Origin: a virus
Virus record (IMG/VR): IMGVR_UViG_3300009103_000025
Span: 1-64,000 of that record
Reading direction: 5' to 3' (one strand)
DNA: 64,000 nt
The translations under genes and the position numbers were made by a program. Shown here one piece after another: positions 57,662 through 64,000 of the stretch (the stretch's first letter is position 1; every line of letters begins with the position of its first letter). Under the pieces are notes generated by a model. It worked only from the letters and a program-made list of their open reading frames with translations. It had not been told where the DNA came from and searched no databases.

Positions 57662-57876
57662 TAGTAACCAAGCTCCGTTAATTTAAGATGAACTTCTTCT
57701 TTTACATCCTCTGGGATATAATCAAAGTATTCCTCCATTATTTTTAATGCTTCTTTACATTTATCCATACCAACATAAGCCTCAACCTCTTCAGTCCAGT
57801 TTTCACAAACTAACTCAATCATTTGGTCAGGGTCATTAGCAACAACATCGAATGCATCATTATAATCTATTTCCAT
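57661..57876 (-). CDS. Small acidic protein
   Basis: 71 residues, acidic and helical (DPDQMIELVCENWTEEVEAYVGMDKCKEALKIMEEYF). It ends where the SWIM gene begins. No family recognised. Confidence 0.5.
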   Translation of the reverse strand: MEIDYNDAFDVVANDPDQMIELVCENWTEEVEAYVGMDKCKEALKIMEEYFDYIPEDVKEEVHLKLTELGY

Positions 57877-57879
57877 ATC

Positions 57880-58122
57880 TTAATAATCATCTCCTTTTAT
57901 AAAAGCCTTACTATCAGCGTCTGGAATCCATTTTTTAATATCTTTTGGATAATACATGTAACCAGAACCATCACAATACCAACACTCAACATCTTGAGTA
58001 TCACCATCAGCCATTTCTACATCACGGATAAATCCATGCAAACAATATTTGCATTTTTCTTTAATTACGTTATTTTTTTCCATAACTTCAGTCTCATGTT
58101 TATCTTCGTGGTCTAAAGGCAT
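57880..58122 (-). CDS. DnaJ-zinc-finger-like protein
   Basis: Start at 58122 (MPLDHEDKHETEV) overlaps the upstream stop codon (TAATG). The 80-residue protein has CKYCLHG and CWYCDGSGY, close to the CxxCxG repeats of the DnaJ zinc domain but with only two units. No J-domain is present. It may be a small protein-folding or redox helper, or simply a structural zinc site. Confidence 0.5.
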   Translation of the reverse strand: MPLDHEDKHETEVMEKNNVIKEKCKYCLHGFIRDVEMADGDTQDVECWYCDGSGYMYYPKDIKKWIPDADSKAFIKGDDY

Positions 58123-58244
58123 TATGTATCTGCACACTCCGTAAGTTTAGAATAACATTTTTCACATAAATTCCATATTACACCATCATGTGTATACCAT
58201 TGTTTCTCTGTTTTATGTCCACAACTGGTTTTTGGAAGTTTCAT
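58122..58244 (-). CDS. Small zinc-binding protein (40 aa)
   Basis: A 40-residue protein (MKLPKTSCGHKTEKQW...) with CGH and CEKC motifs, i.e. a complete zinc site. TAATG overlaps link it to both neighbours. Confidence 0.5.
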   Translation of the reverse strand: MKLPKTSCGHKTEKQWYTHDGVIWNLCEKCYSKLTECADT

Positions 58245-58711
58245 TAGAAATCACCCCTTCTAACTTGATAACAATTTAATCCTATTTTACGCCACATTTC
58301 AACAACCTTTTGTCTGTCATCAAATGCAGTAACTGGATTAAAACCATCGTTTGTAATTTGCCAGTATAATTCTTCTTTAACAATCTCATCAGGTCTAAAG
58401 TCATCATCTTTTCTTAAATATAATTTATTATATCCCACTCCAGCTTGAGCTAATTGTTGTATTGTAACTTTTCTATGTCTCTCATTTCTAGCACTGGTAA
58501 TAATTACTTTTTCTCCAGCATCATATAATACTTCAGCTATCTTACAAACATCATAATTTGGTCTGTCCCACTCAAGCATACATTCAGGGTCTAGGAATAA
58601 ATCCCAGTTCATAACTTTATCTTCATCTCTTTTTGCAAGTTTAGCACGTGCAACACGTAACTCTACATTCATTAAGGTACCATCTACATCAAAAATATAA
58701 TCTTCAGTCAT
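58244..58711 (-). CDS. HAD-family phosphatase (polynucleotide 3'-phosphatase-like)
   Basis: Start at 58711 (MTEDYIFDVDGT) is set by AAAGGAG upstream; an ATG at 58720 is too near that site. The 155-residue HAD core has motif 1 FDVDGTL, motif 2 ITSARNE and motif 4 TAFDDRQKVVEMW, with a lysine-bearing region between (LYLRKDDDFRPDEIVK). The pattern with SARNE and DDR matches the phosphatase half of T4-type polynucleotide kinase, which removes 3'-phosphates from nucleic acids. No kinase domain is fused. A role in nucleic-acid repair fits the nucleases here. Confidence 0.7.
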   Translation of the reverse strand: MTEDYIFDVDGTLMNVELRVARAKLAKRDEDKVMNWDLFLDPECMLEWDRPNYDVCKIAEVLYDAGEKVIITSARNERHRKVTIQQLAQAGVGYNKLYLRKDDDFRPDEIVKEELYWQITNDGFNPVTAFDDRQKVVEMWRKIGLNCYQVRRGDF

Positions 58712-58799
58712 TATTATCATCTCCTTTAAACTGAGCGTAACAATCCCTACACATTGGAGGGTATGAAGTCCAGTCTATACTATTATGCATACATTTCAT
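58704..58799 (-). CDS. Small zinc-binding protein (31 aa)
   Basis: A 31-residue frame (MKCMHNSIDWTSYPPMCRDCYAQF...) with C-x-x-H and CRDC motifs. ATGA overlap with the upstream gene and eight-base overlap with the HAD gene. Confidence 0.45.
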   Translation of the reverse strand: MKCMHNSIDWTSYPPMCRDCYAQFKGDDNND

Positions 58800-59068
58800 T
58801 TTAAATCCTCCCTTTGGTCTTCAAATTGTTTGTAGGCATTTTGTTTCATAACTTCACTAATAACTGAAAACATCATTAATTTTAATGTATCTACTATGTT
58901 ACCAGACTTTTCATCTCTCCATACAGAAGTAATAAAGTCTGCAAGTTGATTATACATTCTTTCATTTGAGCTTTCAATGTTTGGGTCAGTTAATATTCCT
59001 AAAATCTCAGACGAGAACTCTTTAGTCATAATTATTTTCTCATACATTTTATCATCTTTATCTGCCAT
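58796..59068 (-). CDS. Helical hypothetical protein, operon leader
   Basis: 90 residues, helical, rich in M, E and K (SSEILGILTDPNIESSNERMYNQLADFITSVW; DTLKLMMFSVISEVMKQNAYKQF). First gene of a long minus-strand operon (59068 to 55595). The promoter lies about 27 bases upstream. No family recognised. Confidence 0.5.
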   Translation of the reverse strand: MADKDDKMYEKIIMTKEFSSEILGILTDPNIESSNERMYNQLADFITSVWRDEKSGNIVDTLKLMMFSVISEVMKQNAYKQFEDQREDLK

Positions 59069-59086
59069 AGTAATTATACCATAAAC

Positions 59087-59110
59087 TCATATAAAAGACT
59101 TACTAACCAG
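59087..59110 (-). promoter_or_regulatory. Promoter of the 59068 operon
   Basis: Minus strand GGTTAGTAAGTCTTTTATATG, TATA about 27 bases before the ATG at 59068. Confidence 0.7.
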
Positions 59111-59119
59111 TAACGAATT

Positions 59120-59200
59120 AATTTTAAAAAGAAAAGAGTATTTGGCTCTAAGAGCCTCCTCAAATATCATCTTTTCTACAATAGTATTTTATTTTTATTT
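59120..59200 (-). ncRNA. Candidate short transcript with terminator hairpin
   Basis: Downstream of the tandem promoter at 59203-59242 the minus strand holds no good gene (one possible 27-residue frame) but a perfect GGCTC/GAGCC hairpin (59144-59156) followed by T-rich sequence (CTCTTTTCTTTTT). Expected product is an RNA of about 60-80 bases. The next promoter starts right after. Could be a small RNA or an attenuator. Confidence 0.35.
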
Positions 59201-59202
59201 TA

Positions 59203-59242
59203 TTTAAGCGTTACTAACCACAACAGGGGTATAAAAGCGTTG
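59203..59242 (-). promoter_or_regulatory. Tandem promoter element
   Basis: Minus strand CAACGCTTTTATACCCC, then GGTTAGTAACGCTTAAATA, one copy of the right-arm tandem repeat. It stands after the 59265 gene and drives the short unit at 59120-59200. Confidence 0.65.
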
Positions 59243-59264
59243 AATACATGGTTAAAAAAAAGGA

Positions 59265-59411
59265 TTAAGGAGGCAATCCTAAATCTTTGGCTACTTTATT
59301 AGCCATTTTTAAGGCACGTTCATTTGCACGTTTGTTTACTCCTTCTTTACAGGTACACTTAGTGTGTTTTATGCCACAGAAGTTACAATAATGTCTCATT
59401 GTATCAGTCAT
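59265..59411 (-). CDS. Small zinc-binding protein (48 aa)
   Basis: A 48-residue protein with CNFCGIKHTKCTC, a dense cluster of four cysteines and one histidine, and a basic helical tail. Its start overlaps the previous stop (AAATGACTG). Minus-strand T-runs follow its stop. Confidence 0.5.
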   Translation of the reverse strand: MTDTMRHYCNFCGIKHTKCTCKEGVNKRANERALKMANKVAKDLGLPP

Positions 59412-59923
59412 TTACCTTCACCCCATACAGCACTACCATCTTTTTTACCAGCCATGTAATGCATTGCAAGACTTAATGCTGAAAACTTAGCTATTGCGTG
59501 ATTATTTGATTTTTTACCAAAATCACTATCTAAGTCAACAGTAACACCTCTTCTAGTTGGTACGTTATTTTCATAGTCATCTGCCATGAACCACGCAACC
59601 AAAGAAATGTATTTGCACATAGCTCTCAAGTCTTTATCAGTTACTTTGTATTTTTTCTTAAAAAATACTGCCATATCTACCCAGTATTGTCTCCAATCCA
59701 TTAACTTATCAATCTGTTTATTAACAGATTTATTTGTTAATTTATGTTTAGCACAATACTCAACAAAGTCTAAAGAATTCTCAAGTAAATAACCATGAAT
59801 TTCATCTTCAAGTTCACTTGAATCAAATCCTTCAGGCATTTTGCGTGCCATCTTGTATTTGTAAATAGGCTTTAACATATCTTTCAATGCCTTTTCACTA
59901 GCTAGTCCATAATATCCAGTCAT
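59408..59923 (-). CDS. Helical hypothetical protein
   Basis: 171 residues, mostly helical (KQIDKLMDWRQYWVDMAVFFKKKYKVTDKDLRAMCKYISLVAWFM) ending with AMHYMAGKKDGSAVWGEGK. It has a tandem promoter about 26 bases upstream. No family recognised. Confidence 0.5.
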   Translation of the reverse strand: MTGYYGLASEKALKDMLKPIYKYKMARKMPEGFDSSELEDEIHGYLLENSLDFVEYCAKHKLTNKSVNKQIDKLMDWRQYWVDMAVFFKKKYKVTDKDLRAMCKYISLVAWFMADDYENNVPTRRGVTVDLDSDFGKKSNNHAIAKFSALSLAMHYMAGKKDGSAVWGEGK

Positions 59924-59946
59924 TAATATTATATTCTTTTAATTGT

Positions 59947-59988
59947 TATTAAGTCTTCCTAACCATAATAGGGGTATAAAAGCGTATT
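59947..59988 (-). promoter_or_regulatory. Tandem promoter element of the 59923 gene
   Basis: Minus strand TACGCTTTTATACCCC then GGTTAGGAAGACTTAATAA; the second TATA box is 26 bases before the ATG. Confidence 0.65.
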
Positions 59989-60011
59989 GTTATGACTTAA
60001 AAAAAGAGGGT

Positions 60012-60344
60012 TTAAGACACAAATAACATTCTCATAGTTATAGGGTCTCGTTCACGGTCAAATGTACTTATACTATTGAACTCAAAGCCTAACTCAGCCA
60101 TGTGATTTAATAACTTAGTTATTCTATGTCCACCAATAGATAGTGCATTGTAACAATCATCGTACTTTGAGGTATCAGATTCTACTTTTTTACCAGTGAC
60201 ATGACATGATGCAAAATATTGATTGTCAATTTCTTTACATTCAACTTCAATGTCATTAGGCAATATTATAGTAGATTCCATCATTGAATCCATCATATTC
60301 TCGACATATTTTTCAAAGTCTTCATTGAATTCATTCCCAGTCAT
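60012..60344 (-). CDS. Hypothetical protein
   Basis: Start at 60344 (MTGNEFNEDFEKY) follows GGAGGAAATAAAG; an ATG at 60359 overlapping the previous gene is less likely. 110 residues: an acidic N-terminal helix, then beta strands (IEVECKEIDNQYFASCHVTG) and a C-terminal EFNSISTFDRERDPITMRMLFV. No family recognised; second gene of a two-gene operon. Confidence 0.5.
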   Translation of the reverse strand: MTGNEFNEDFEKYVENMMDSMMESTIILPNDIEVECKEIDNQYFASCHVTGKKVESDTSKYDDCYNALSIGGHRITKLLNHMAELGFEFNSISTFDRERDPITMRMLFVS

Positions 60345-60936
60345 CTTTATTTCCTCCATAGTGGTTTATAAAAACATCAATCATATCTTCTTGTTCACCA
60401 AGGTAAAAACCAAAACATGAATCTTCATGTTCAAGGTGTTCTTCATTGTGGTCACATTTTGACTTATTGTATAGAATATATCCATACACATTACCCTCAA
60501 GATATTCAGCATATGTTTTTACTTCTTGAATTAAAGACTGTCTAGCTTCTTCAAGCATTTTTTTAGTAAGTCTTTTCTTCATTGGCATTCGTTTCATACC
60601 ATCCCATCCAGTATTACAGTCTAGAATTTTTTCTCTAGTTGCATAAATCATACCTACACATCCAGAGTCCCATCTATCAGCGTAATCACCAGTGGACATA
60701 GTAATTCCTCCATGGTCATATAGATATAATGGCATGTGAATTACTGGTTTTTCTTCTCTGAGTATTTCATTCAATTCTTCAGCTGATTCTACCATATCAT
60801 CACCTAATGTGTATCTTTTATGTGAGCATATCATAGTGCCCATATTATCCCATTGTCTAGGTGACTCAGCATCATCATCTGTATGAATTTCTAGTACTTG
60901 ATTTGTTTTTTCGTTTTCGAATGTTTCTACTAACAT
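60331..60936 (-). CDS. Conserved phage-type hypothetical protein
   Basis: 201 residues. The middle segment (MPLYLYDHGGITMSTGDYADRWDSGCVGMIYATREKI) is a pattern recurrent in hypothetical proteins of many phages and bacteria, of unknown function. N-terminal part is beta-rich and the C-terminal part acidic (CDHNEEHLEHEDSCFGFYLGEQEDM). Leads the operon with a tandem promoter about 26 bases upstream. Confidence 0.6.
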   Translation of the reverse strand: MLVETFENEKTNQVLEIHTDDDAESPRQWDNMGTMICSHKRYTLGDDMVESAEELNEILREEKPVIHMPLYLYDHGGITMSTGDYADRWDSGCVGMIYATREKILDCNTGWDGMKRMPMKKRLTKKMLEEARQSLIQEVKTYAEYLEGNVYGYILYNKSKCDHNEEHLEHEDSCFGFYLGEQEDMIDVFINHYGGNKDDWE

Positions 60937-60958
60937 TAAATAGTATTATATTTTATTT

Positions 60959-61006
60959 TATTTAAGGCTTACTAACCAAAACAAGGGTTAATAAGCGTAT
61001 TGTTTT
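60959..61006 (-). promoter_or_regulatory. Tandem promoter element of the 60936 operon
   Basis: Minus strand AATACGCTTATTAACCC then GGTTAGTAAGCCTTAAATA. Preceded on the minus strand by the T-run that ends the upstream transcript (61011-61020). Confidence 0.7.
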
Positions 61007-61023
61007 AGGTAAAAAAAAGAGAG

Positions 61024-61509
61024 TTACAAACACGTGTCTGCACGCATTTGTGATATGGATTCAGGTGTAGGTAATGAAGGCAAATCATGAATATCTGTTC
61101 TAATCAACATTTCTGTACCTTTTAACATAGTGTTATCATAGTCGATTCCATTCAATTCTTCTATATTCCACTGCATTTGAGTGTTTATTTCAAAGATTTG
61201 ATTTGTACCAAAGTCAAGAATGTACACATATTCACTACCGTAGATATTTCTAGCTTCATCAAATGTCTTACATACTTTAGGTGAAATACCTAATCCAGCT
61301 GTTTCATCAGCATGTTCTCTGTAATTGTCAGACTTGTACCAATATGCAAAATTTGCACATGCATACTCAAAGTCATGATTTCTTGACATATTAAATGCTA
61401 GAAAATCAACTAATTCTGGCACTGTTGTTTCTGGATATCCATCCCAGTGTTTATAGAACTGAACCTCATTTTTATCCATTTTAAAGATAATGAGACATCT
61501 AGTAGCCAT
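61024..61509 (-). CDS. Conserved phage-type hypothetical protein
   Basis: 161 residues starting MATRCLIIFKMDKNEVQFYKHWDGYPETTVPELVDFL. The strand-turn pattern ending in YxHWDGYPE is one I have seen in a widespread family of hypothetical proteins of phages and bacteria. The rest mixes helices and strands with conserved-looking YVYILDF. The 5' end overlaps the preceding small gene by 11 bases. Function unknown. Confidence 0.6.
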   Translation of the reverse strand: MATRCLIIFKMDKNEVQFYKHWDGYPETTVPELVDFLAFNMSRNHDFEYACANFAYWYKSDNYREHADETAGLGISPKVCKTFDEARNIYGSEYVYILDFGTNQIFEINTQMQWNIEELNGIDYDNTMLKGTEMLIRTDIHDLPSLPTPESISQMRADTCL

Positions 61510-61711
61510 AAGGATTTTCCTCCAATAATTCAGTCAATGCTTTGTATGTAGGGTCATCTTCCATGAAATGAGGAGCCAATTCTTTATGAATTCTTCTTAT
61601 CTCATTCCAACAATCCTTACCAGTCATATTTTCTGGTCTGGCTATAATATCAAATTGTTTAGCCAATCCCAAAATAATATCTTTTGGTATTTGATAGTTT
61701 TCCATTGTCAT
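61499..61711 (-). CDS. Small helical protein
   Basis: 70 residues (MTMENYQIPKDIILGLAKQF...), helical and slightly acidic. First gene of its operon, with the tandem promoter 27 bases upstream. No family recognised. Confidence 0.5.
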   Translation of the reverse strand: MTMENYQIPKDIILGLAKQFDIIARPENMTGKDCWNEIRRIHKELAPHFMEDDPTYKALTELLEENPYGY

Positions 61712-61732
61712 TATATATTATTTATTTTATTT

Positions 61733-61777
61733 CTTATTAAGTCTTACTAACCAAAATAGGGGTTATTAAGCGTTGAT
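61733..61777 (-). promoter_or_regulatory. Tandem promoter element of the 61711 operon
   Basis: Minus strand CAACGCTTAATAACCCC then GGTTAGTAAGACTTAATAAG. A T-run (61791-61799 on the minus strand) ends the upstream gene. Confidence 0.7.
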
Positions 61778-61798
61778 TTATTGAACAAAAAAAAGGGT

Positions 61799-62119
61799 TT
61801 AAGGAGTGAGCCATGAGTCTTCATCGACAATAACACCAAAATCATCAGCGTCTGCGCTTCTCATGTCTTCAAGATTACCACAGTCTTTTGAAACGGTGTC
61901 TATTGTTTCTAACTCTTTCAGCATTCCCTTAATAGATGCATGTTGCATCGTACAAGAGTTTTTTAATCCTCTATTGTCCCAAAGTCGTTTAATCTTGGAT
62001 TCGAGTTCATAAATATCAAAGTCATTAACAGCATCTAATGCCTCAATAATGTCTTCAATTTCTTCCTTAACTTCATCCAAGAGTTCATTAAACTCTTCTG
62101 GGTTTAGTTGTTTGGTCAT
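61799..62119 (-). CDS. Acidic coiled-coil protein
   Basis: 106 residues, acidic (NPEEFNELLDEVKEEIEDIIEALDAVNDFDIYELESKIKRLWDN) with heptad spacing. ATGA overlap with the preceding 50-residue gene. Perhaps a DNA-mimic-like or oligomeric protein; function unknown. Confidence 0.5.
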   Translation of the reverse strand: MTKQLNPEEFNELLDEVKEEIEDIIEALDAVNDFDIYELESKIKRLWDNRGLKNSCTMQHASIKGMLKELETIDTVSKDCGNLEDMRSADADDFGVIVDEDSWLTP

Positions 62120-62268
62120 GTTAAATCTTCCTCATTTACATAATGGGTTTTAGGTGTACCCTCCCATTCTTCTACAAATTTTTCCAAATCTGCATATGTA
62201 TAAGGAACGTGGTCATCTGGTAAATGACGCTCTATAGCATTTAACATTGCTTTTAGTCCTTCGAACAT
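62116..62268 (-). CDS. Small hypothetical protein (50 aa)
   Basis: A 50-residue protein (MFEGLKAMLNAIERHLPDDHVPYTYADLEKF...), with a helical start and acidic end (EEDLT). The promoter is about 29 bases upstream, so it leads this two-gene operon. Confidence 0.5.
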   Translation of the reverse strand: MFEGLKAMLNAIERHLPDDHVPYTYADLEKFVEEWEGTPKTHYVNEEDLT

Positions 62269-62288
62269 AATATATTATTTTTTTTATT

Positions 62289-62334
62289 TTATTTAAAAGT
62301 TACTAACCAAAAAAGGGGTTTATAAGCGTATTGT
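62289..62334 (-). promoter_or_regulatory. Tandem promoter element of the 62268 operon
   Basis: Minus strand ATACGCTTATAAACCCC then GGTTAGTAACTTTTAAATA. Confidence 0.65.
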
Positions 62335-62354
62335 TTAGGGTCAAAAAAAGAGAG

Positions 62355-62540
62355 TTAGAAATCAATTCCAGCTTCAAGTAATGCATCATCTGAGTCTAAG
62401 CCATTCATAACTAATCGGTCATAACGTGCCCATTTTGATTCTGGTTTTTTGGCTTGTACAGCATCCCAGCAGTCAAAACATAAGCCATCACAACCATCAA
62501 AGTCTTCAGCCTGTTTTTTGCATCTAGTACAATCAGTCAT
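62355..62540 (-). CDS. Small zinc-ribbon protein
   Basis: 61 residues with CTRC, CDGLC and CWDA motifs and a C-terminal helix (YDRLVMNGLDSDDALLEAGIDF). Part of the operon with the 34-residue gene just upstream. Confidence 0.55.
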   Translation of the reverse strand: MTDCTRCKKQAEDFDGCDGLCFDCWDAVQAKKPESKWARYDRLVMNGLDSDDALLEAGIDF

Positions 62541-62542
62541 TT

Positions 62543-62647
62543 TTACTCATTCCTCATATCTTTAGGTATGCTACATGGACATAAATTAACACAACAGAAT
62601 GGTCTATGATGATAAAGTTTATGTCCACATTCAATACAATCAGTCAT
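62543..62647 (-). CDS. Small cysteine/histidine-rich protein (34 aa)
   Basis: A 34-residue protein (MTDCIECGHKLYHHRPFCC...) with CIECGHKLYHH and CCVNLCPC, potential ligands for two zinc ions. It and the next gene both begin MTDC, hinting at duplication. The promoter is about 30 bases upstream. Confidence 0.5.
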   Translation of the reverse strand: MTDCIECGHKLYHHRPFCCVNLCPCSIPKDMRNE

Positions 62648-62671
62648 TAAATAAGGTATCATGTATTAACT

Positions 62672-62714
62672 ATTAAGGCTTACTAACCAAAATAGGGGTA
62701 TAAAAGCGTAGTGT
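62672..62714 (-). promoter_or_regulatory. Tandem promoter element of the 62647 operon
   Basis: Minus strand TACGCTTTTATACCCC then GGTTAGTAAGCCTTAATAG. Confidence 0.7.
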
Positions 62715-62738
62715 TTGGGGGTAAAAAAAGAGAGTGTT

Positions 62739-62993
62739 TTAATCCTCAAGTTCTTTTGCTTCATCAATTTGTCTATCAATGCTGGCTACAATATCCTCAA
62801 CGTCTGGAATCTCTTCTCCGAAAACGTTTGGGATGTATTCAGTCAACATGTCAACAAACATAGTGCGCATGCTCTTGAGTTCATCATTGGACAATTCTTC
62901 AAAGTCATTATCATGCTCTTCAAAGTGTCCCATGGCTTCATACAATGCTCCAGCAGTATTCTGAAACATGCAATAACTCATGTTATAACCCAT
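62739..62993 (-). CDS. Acidic hypothetical protein
   Basis: 84 residues, acidic and helical (EEHDNDFEELSNDELKSMRTMFVDML; EDIVASIDRQIDEAKELED). The TATA box lies about 27 bases upstream. The N-terminus has a MSYCMF start that could be an alternative start. No family recognised. Confidence 0.5.
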   Translation of the reverse strand: MGYNMSYCMFQNTAGALYEAMGHFEEHDNDFEELSNDELKSMRTMFVDMLTEYIPNVFGEEIPDVEDIVASIDRQIDEAKELED

Positions 62994-63015
62994 ACTAACC
63001 CTATCATTGAATCAT

Positions 63016-63068
63016 TATTAAGGCTTACTAACCAGAATTAGACTCAAGAGGGGTTAATAAGCGTATAC
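63016..63068 (-). promoter_or_regulatory. Tandem promoter element of the 62993 gene
   Basis: Minus strand TACGCTTATTAACCCC, a longer spacer than usual, then GGTTAGTAAGCCTTAATAATG. Confidence 0.65.
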
Positions 63069-63101
63069 TTTGAAGGCAAATAAAAAAGGAGTTGGATTTA
63101 C

Positions 63102-63371
63102 CTAAGTGTGATATGGTAAATCTTGGATTCGACGGTTTAACCCTGCATAGTCACCATCACCAAAGTTATGATGATAGTAGAGTCCTAAAGTGTCAAACAT
63201 ACTTTGGAGTGCATCATTGAACTCAAAGTGATTGACACTGAAATCATGCAATACATAGTATGCACTGGTCTCAGCATCTGGGTCATCGTCTAAGATATCT
63301 TGAAGTTGTTCAATTCCAGCCTCAAAGCATTTTTGAAGTTCTTCAAGTGTTTCTCTAACGTTTTCATCCAT
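63102..63371 (-). CDS. Acidic hypothetical protein
   Basis: 89 residues, acidic (NVRETLEELQKCFEAGIEQLQDILDDDPDAE). A C-terminal segment YHHNFGDGDYAGLNRRI suggests a small folded part. TATA box about 26 bases upstream. No family recognised. Confidence 0.5.
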   Translation of the reverse strand: MDENVRETLEELQKCFEAGIEQLQDILDDDPDAETSAYYVLHDFSVNHFEFNDALQSMFDTLGLYYHHNFGDGDYAGLNRRIQDLPYHT

Positions 63372-63391
63372 TACATATATGAGGTTGTAAG

Positions 63392-63477
63392 ATGTATAAA
63401 AGACTTCCTAACAGTTAACTAAAAGAGAGAAATACCCCACACCCCAAAGAGAGAAAACAGGGGTTAATAAGCGTTAG
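63392..63477 (-). promoter_or_regulatory. Extended tandem promoter element of the 63371 gene
   Basis: Minus strand AACGCTTATTAACCCC, about 50 bases of spacer containing GGGGTGTGGGG, then TGTTAGGAAGTCTTTTATAC 26 bases before the ATG. Spacer longer than in other copies. Confidence 0.6.
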
Positions 63478-63502
63478 GCTTACGCACAAATAAAAAAGGG
63501 GT

Positions 63503-63811
63503 CTAATCCTCATCATCGGATTCAATCATAGACTCAATTAAGTCTCTAACATCATCCTCAAAGTCCTCTCGACGACTATCTGCATAATCAACCATGCCAC
63601 AACGGTACGCAGTAGGGTCACACTCCTTTAAAACCTCAGAAGGGTTAAAGGTCATGCTTCCTATCTCACATGGAGGATAACAGTCATCAAGCATGTCATC
63701 ATACTCGGATTCTTCAATAGCCTCAACCTGAGCTTCAATCTCAGCCTCAACTAATGAGTCAAGATTTTCCTCAGTAACAGGCTCATTGATATCCAGTATT
63801 AAATCAACCAT
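63503..63811 (-). CDS. Conserved phage-type acidic protein
   Basis: The start at 63811 (MVDLILDINEPVT) is chosen because the TATA box GGTTTTATTC is about 25-30 bases upstream; an ATG at 63826 is possible. The 102-residue protein is very acidic (VEAEIEAQVEAIEESEYDDML) and contains MTFNPSEVLKECDPTAYRCGMVDYADS, a pattern known from hypothetical proteins of many phages. Function unknown. Confidence 0.6.
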   Translation of the reverse strand: MVDLILDINEPVTEENLDSLVEAEIEAQVEAIEESEYDDMLDDCYPPCEIGSMTFNPSEVLKECDPTAYRCGMVDYADSRREDFEDDVRDLIESMIESDDED

Positions 63812-63827
63812 AGTAATAATAAACACA

Positions 63828-64000
63828 TACTAGAATAAAACCATTACTAACTGTCATATATTACGTGATTTTGTTTCATAAAATACCTTGCTACGAGCGA
63901 CGCCACATGGGGTATTTAAGCCTTGTTATTCTTTTATTACTACAGTTTATTTTTATTTTTTTTATTTTTTTTCTGGGCTAGAAATAGGGGTATAAAAGCG
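63828..64000 (-). promoter_or_regulatory. Right-edge promoter region, two further copies
   Basis: Minus strand: CGCTTTTATACCCC at the window edge (63987-64000), AAGGCTTAAATACCCC at 63910-63925, and GTTAGTAATGGTTTTATTC at 63834-63853 before the 63811 gene. Between them are AT-rich tracts and a GC-richer stretch (GTGGCGTCGCTCGTAGC, 63893-63909). No gene is seen in 63827-64000. Confidence 0.55.

Noticed and set aside
59120-59200. 27-residue frame on the minus strand starting MIFEEALRAKYS
   Set aside because: It runs through the terminator-like hairpin and into the next promoter, and has no Shine-Dalgarno site at a useful distance.
1-64000. Provirus integrated in a host chromosome
   Set aside because: No integrase, attachment-site repeats, tRNA gene of host type or host metabolic genes are visible; every region fits a viral genome.

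Overview
The window looks like a large part of the genome of a tailed dsDNA virus (Caudoviricetes type) of an archaeon, most probably an ammonia-oxidising member of the Nitrososphaeria (Thaumarchaeota). The virus assignment rests on a full head-tail set: portal, HK97-type prohead protease, capsid protein, connector proteins, tail tube, frameshifted tail chaperone pair, tape measure, hub, fibres and large terminase. The archaeal assignment rests on MCM helicase, RadA recombinase and TATA boxes placed about 23-30 bases before most lead-gene start codons, which implies leaderless mRNAs. Downstream genes in operons instead use Shine-Dalgarno motifs or overlapping stop/start codons (TAATG, ATGA). 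The Nitrososphaeria assignment is inference from a fibre repeat and a secreted matrixin, both of which resemble host surface proteins. The DNA is AT-rich. No integrase, DNA polymerase, rRNA, CRISPR array or insertion sequence was seen, and no stretch longer than about 200 bases lacks a candidate gene.

Layout. Bases 1-475 hold a promoter-like stretch and one small membrane-protein gene. Bases 426-2446 are a minus-strand operon of small membrane, coiled-coil and zinc proteins. Bases 2500-2605 form a GC-richer structured, tRNA-like element. Bases 2646-14210 carry portal, accessory and holin-like genes, protease, scaffold-like protein, capsid protein, connectors, tail tube and the -1 frameshift tail chaperones. 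Bases 14239-33364 carry the tape measure, distal tail, hub and fibre genes, including a 3020-residue repeat protein that takes up one seventh of the window. Bases 33399-41573 carry a secreted stalked protein, a Cas4-like nuclease, a DpdA/TGT-like protein, candidate small terminase, large terminase and three hydrophilic proteins. Bases 41625-50321 carry RNase H-like, secreted matrixin, phosphoesterase, MCM, RadA and two nuclease-fold proteins. Bases 50293-63826 are almost entirely minus-strand: a MoxR/CobS-like ATPase and a VWA-metallopeptidase (CobT-like) pair, a HAD phosphatase, and many small acidic or zinc-binding proteins.

Regulation. Structural genes have plain TATA boxes of the form ATCTTTAWATA. 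Most replication, host-takeover and small genes carry a motif GTTAGTAA followed by a SCTTAWATA-type TATA box. In the right arm this motif is paired with a second TATA-like block (ACGCTTWWWAACCCC) and the pair is repeated at roughly ten intergenic sites. Three divergent gene pairs appear to share one TATA box read in both directions. These two promoter classes probably separate early/regulatory from late/structural transcription.

How the genes work together (inference): MCM and RadA with accessory nucleases support replication and recombination using the host polymerase; the terminase packages DNA through the zinc-containing portal; a tail of modest length carries long fibres built partly from phage-type FQ repeats and partly from host-like SETVxITE repeats; holin-like proteins and the secreted matrixin are candidates for crossing the archaeal envelope.
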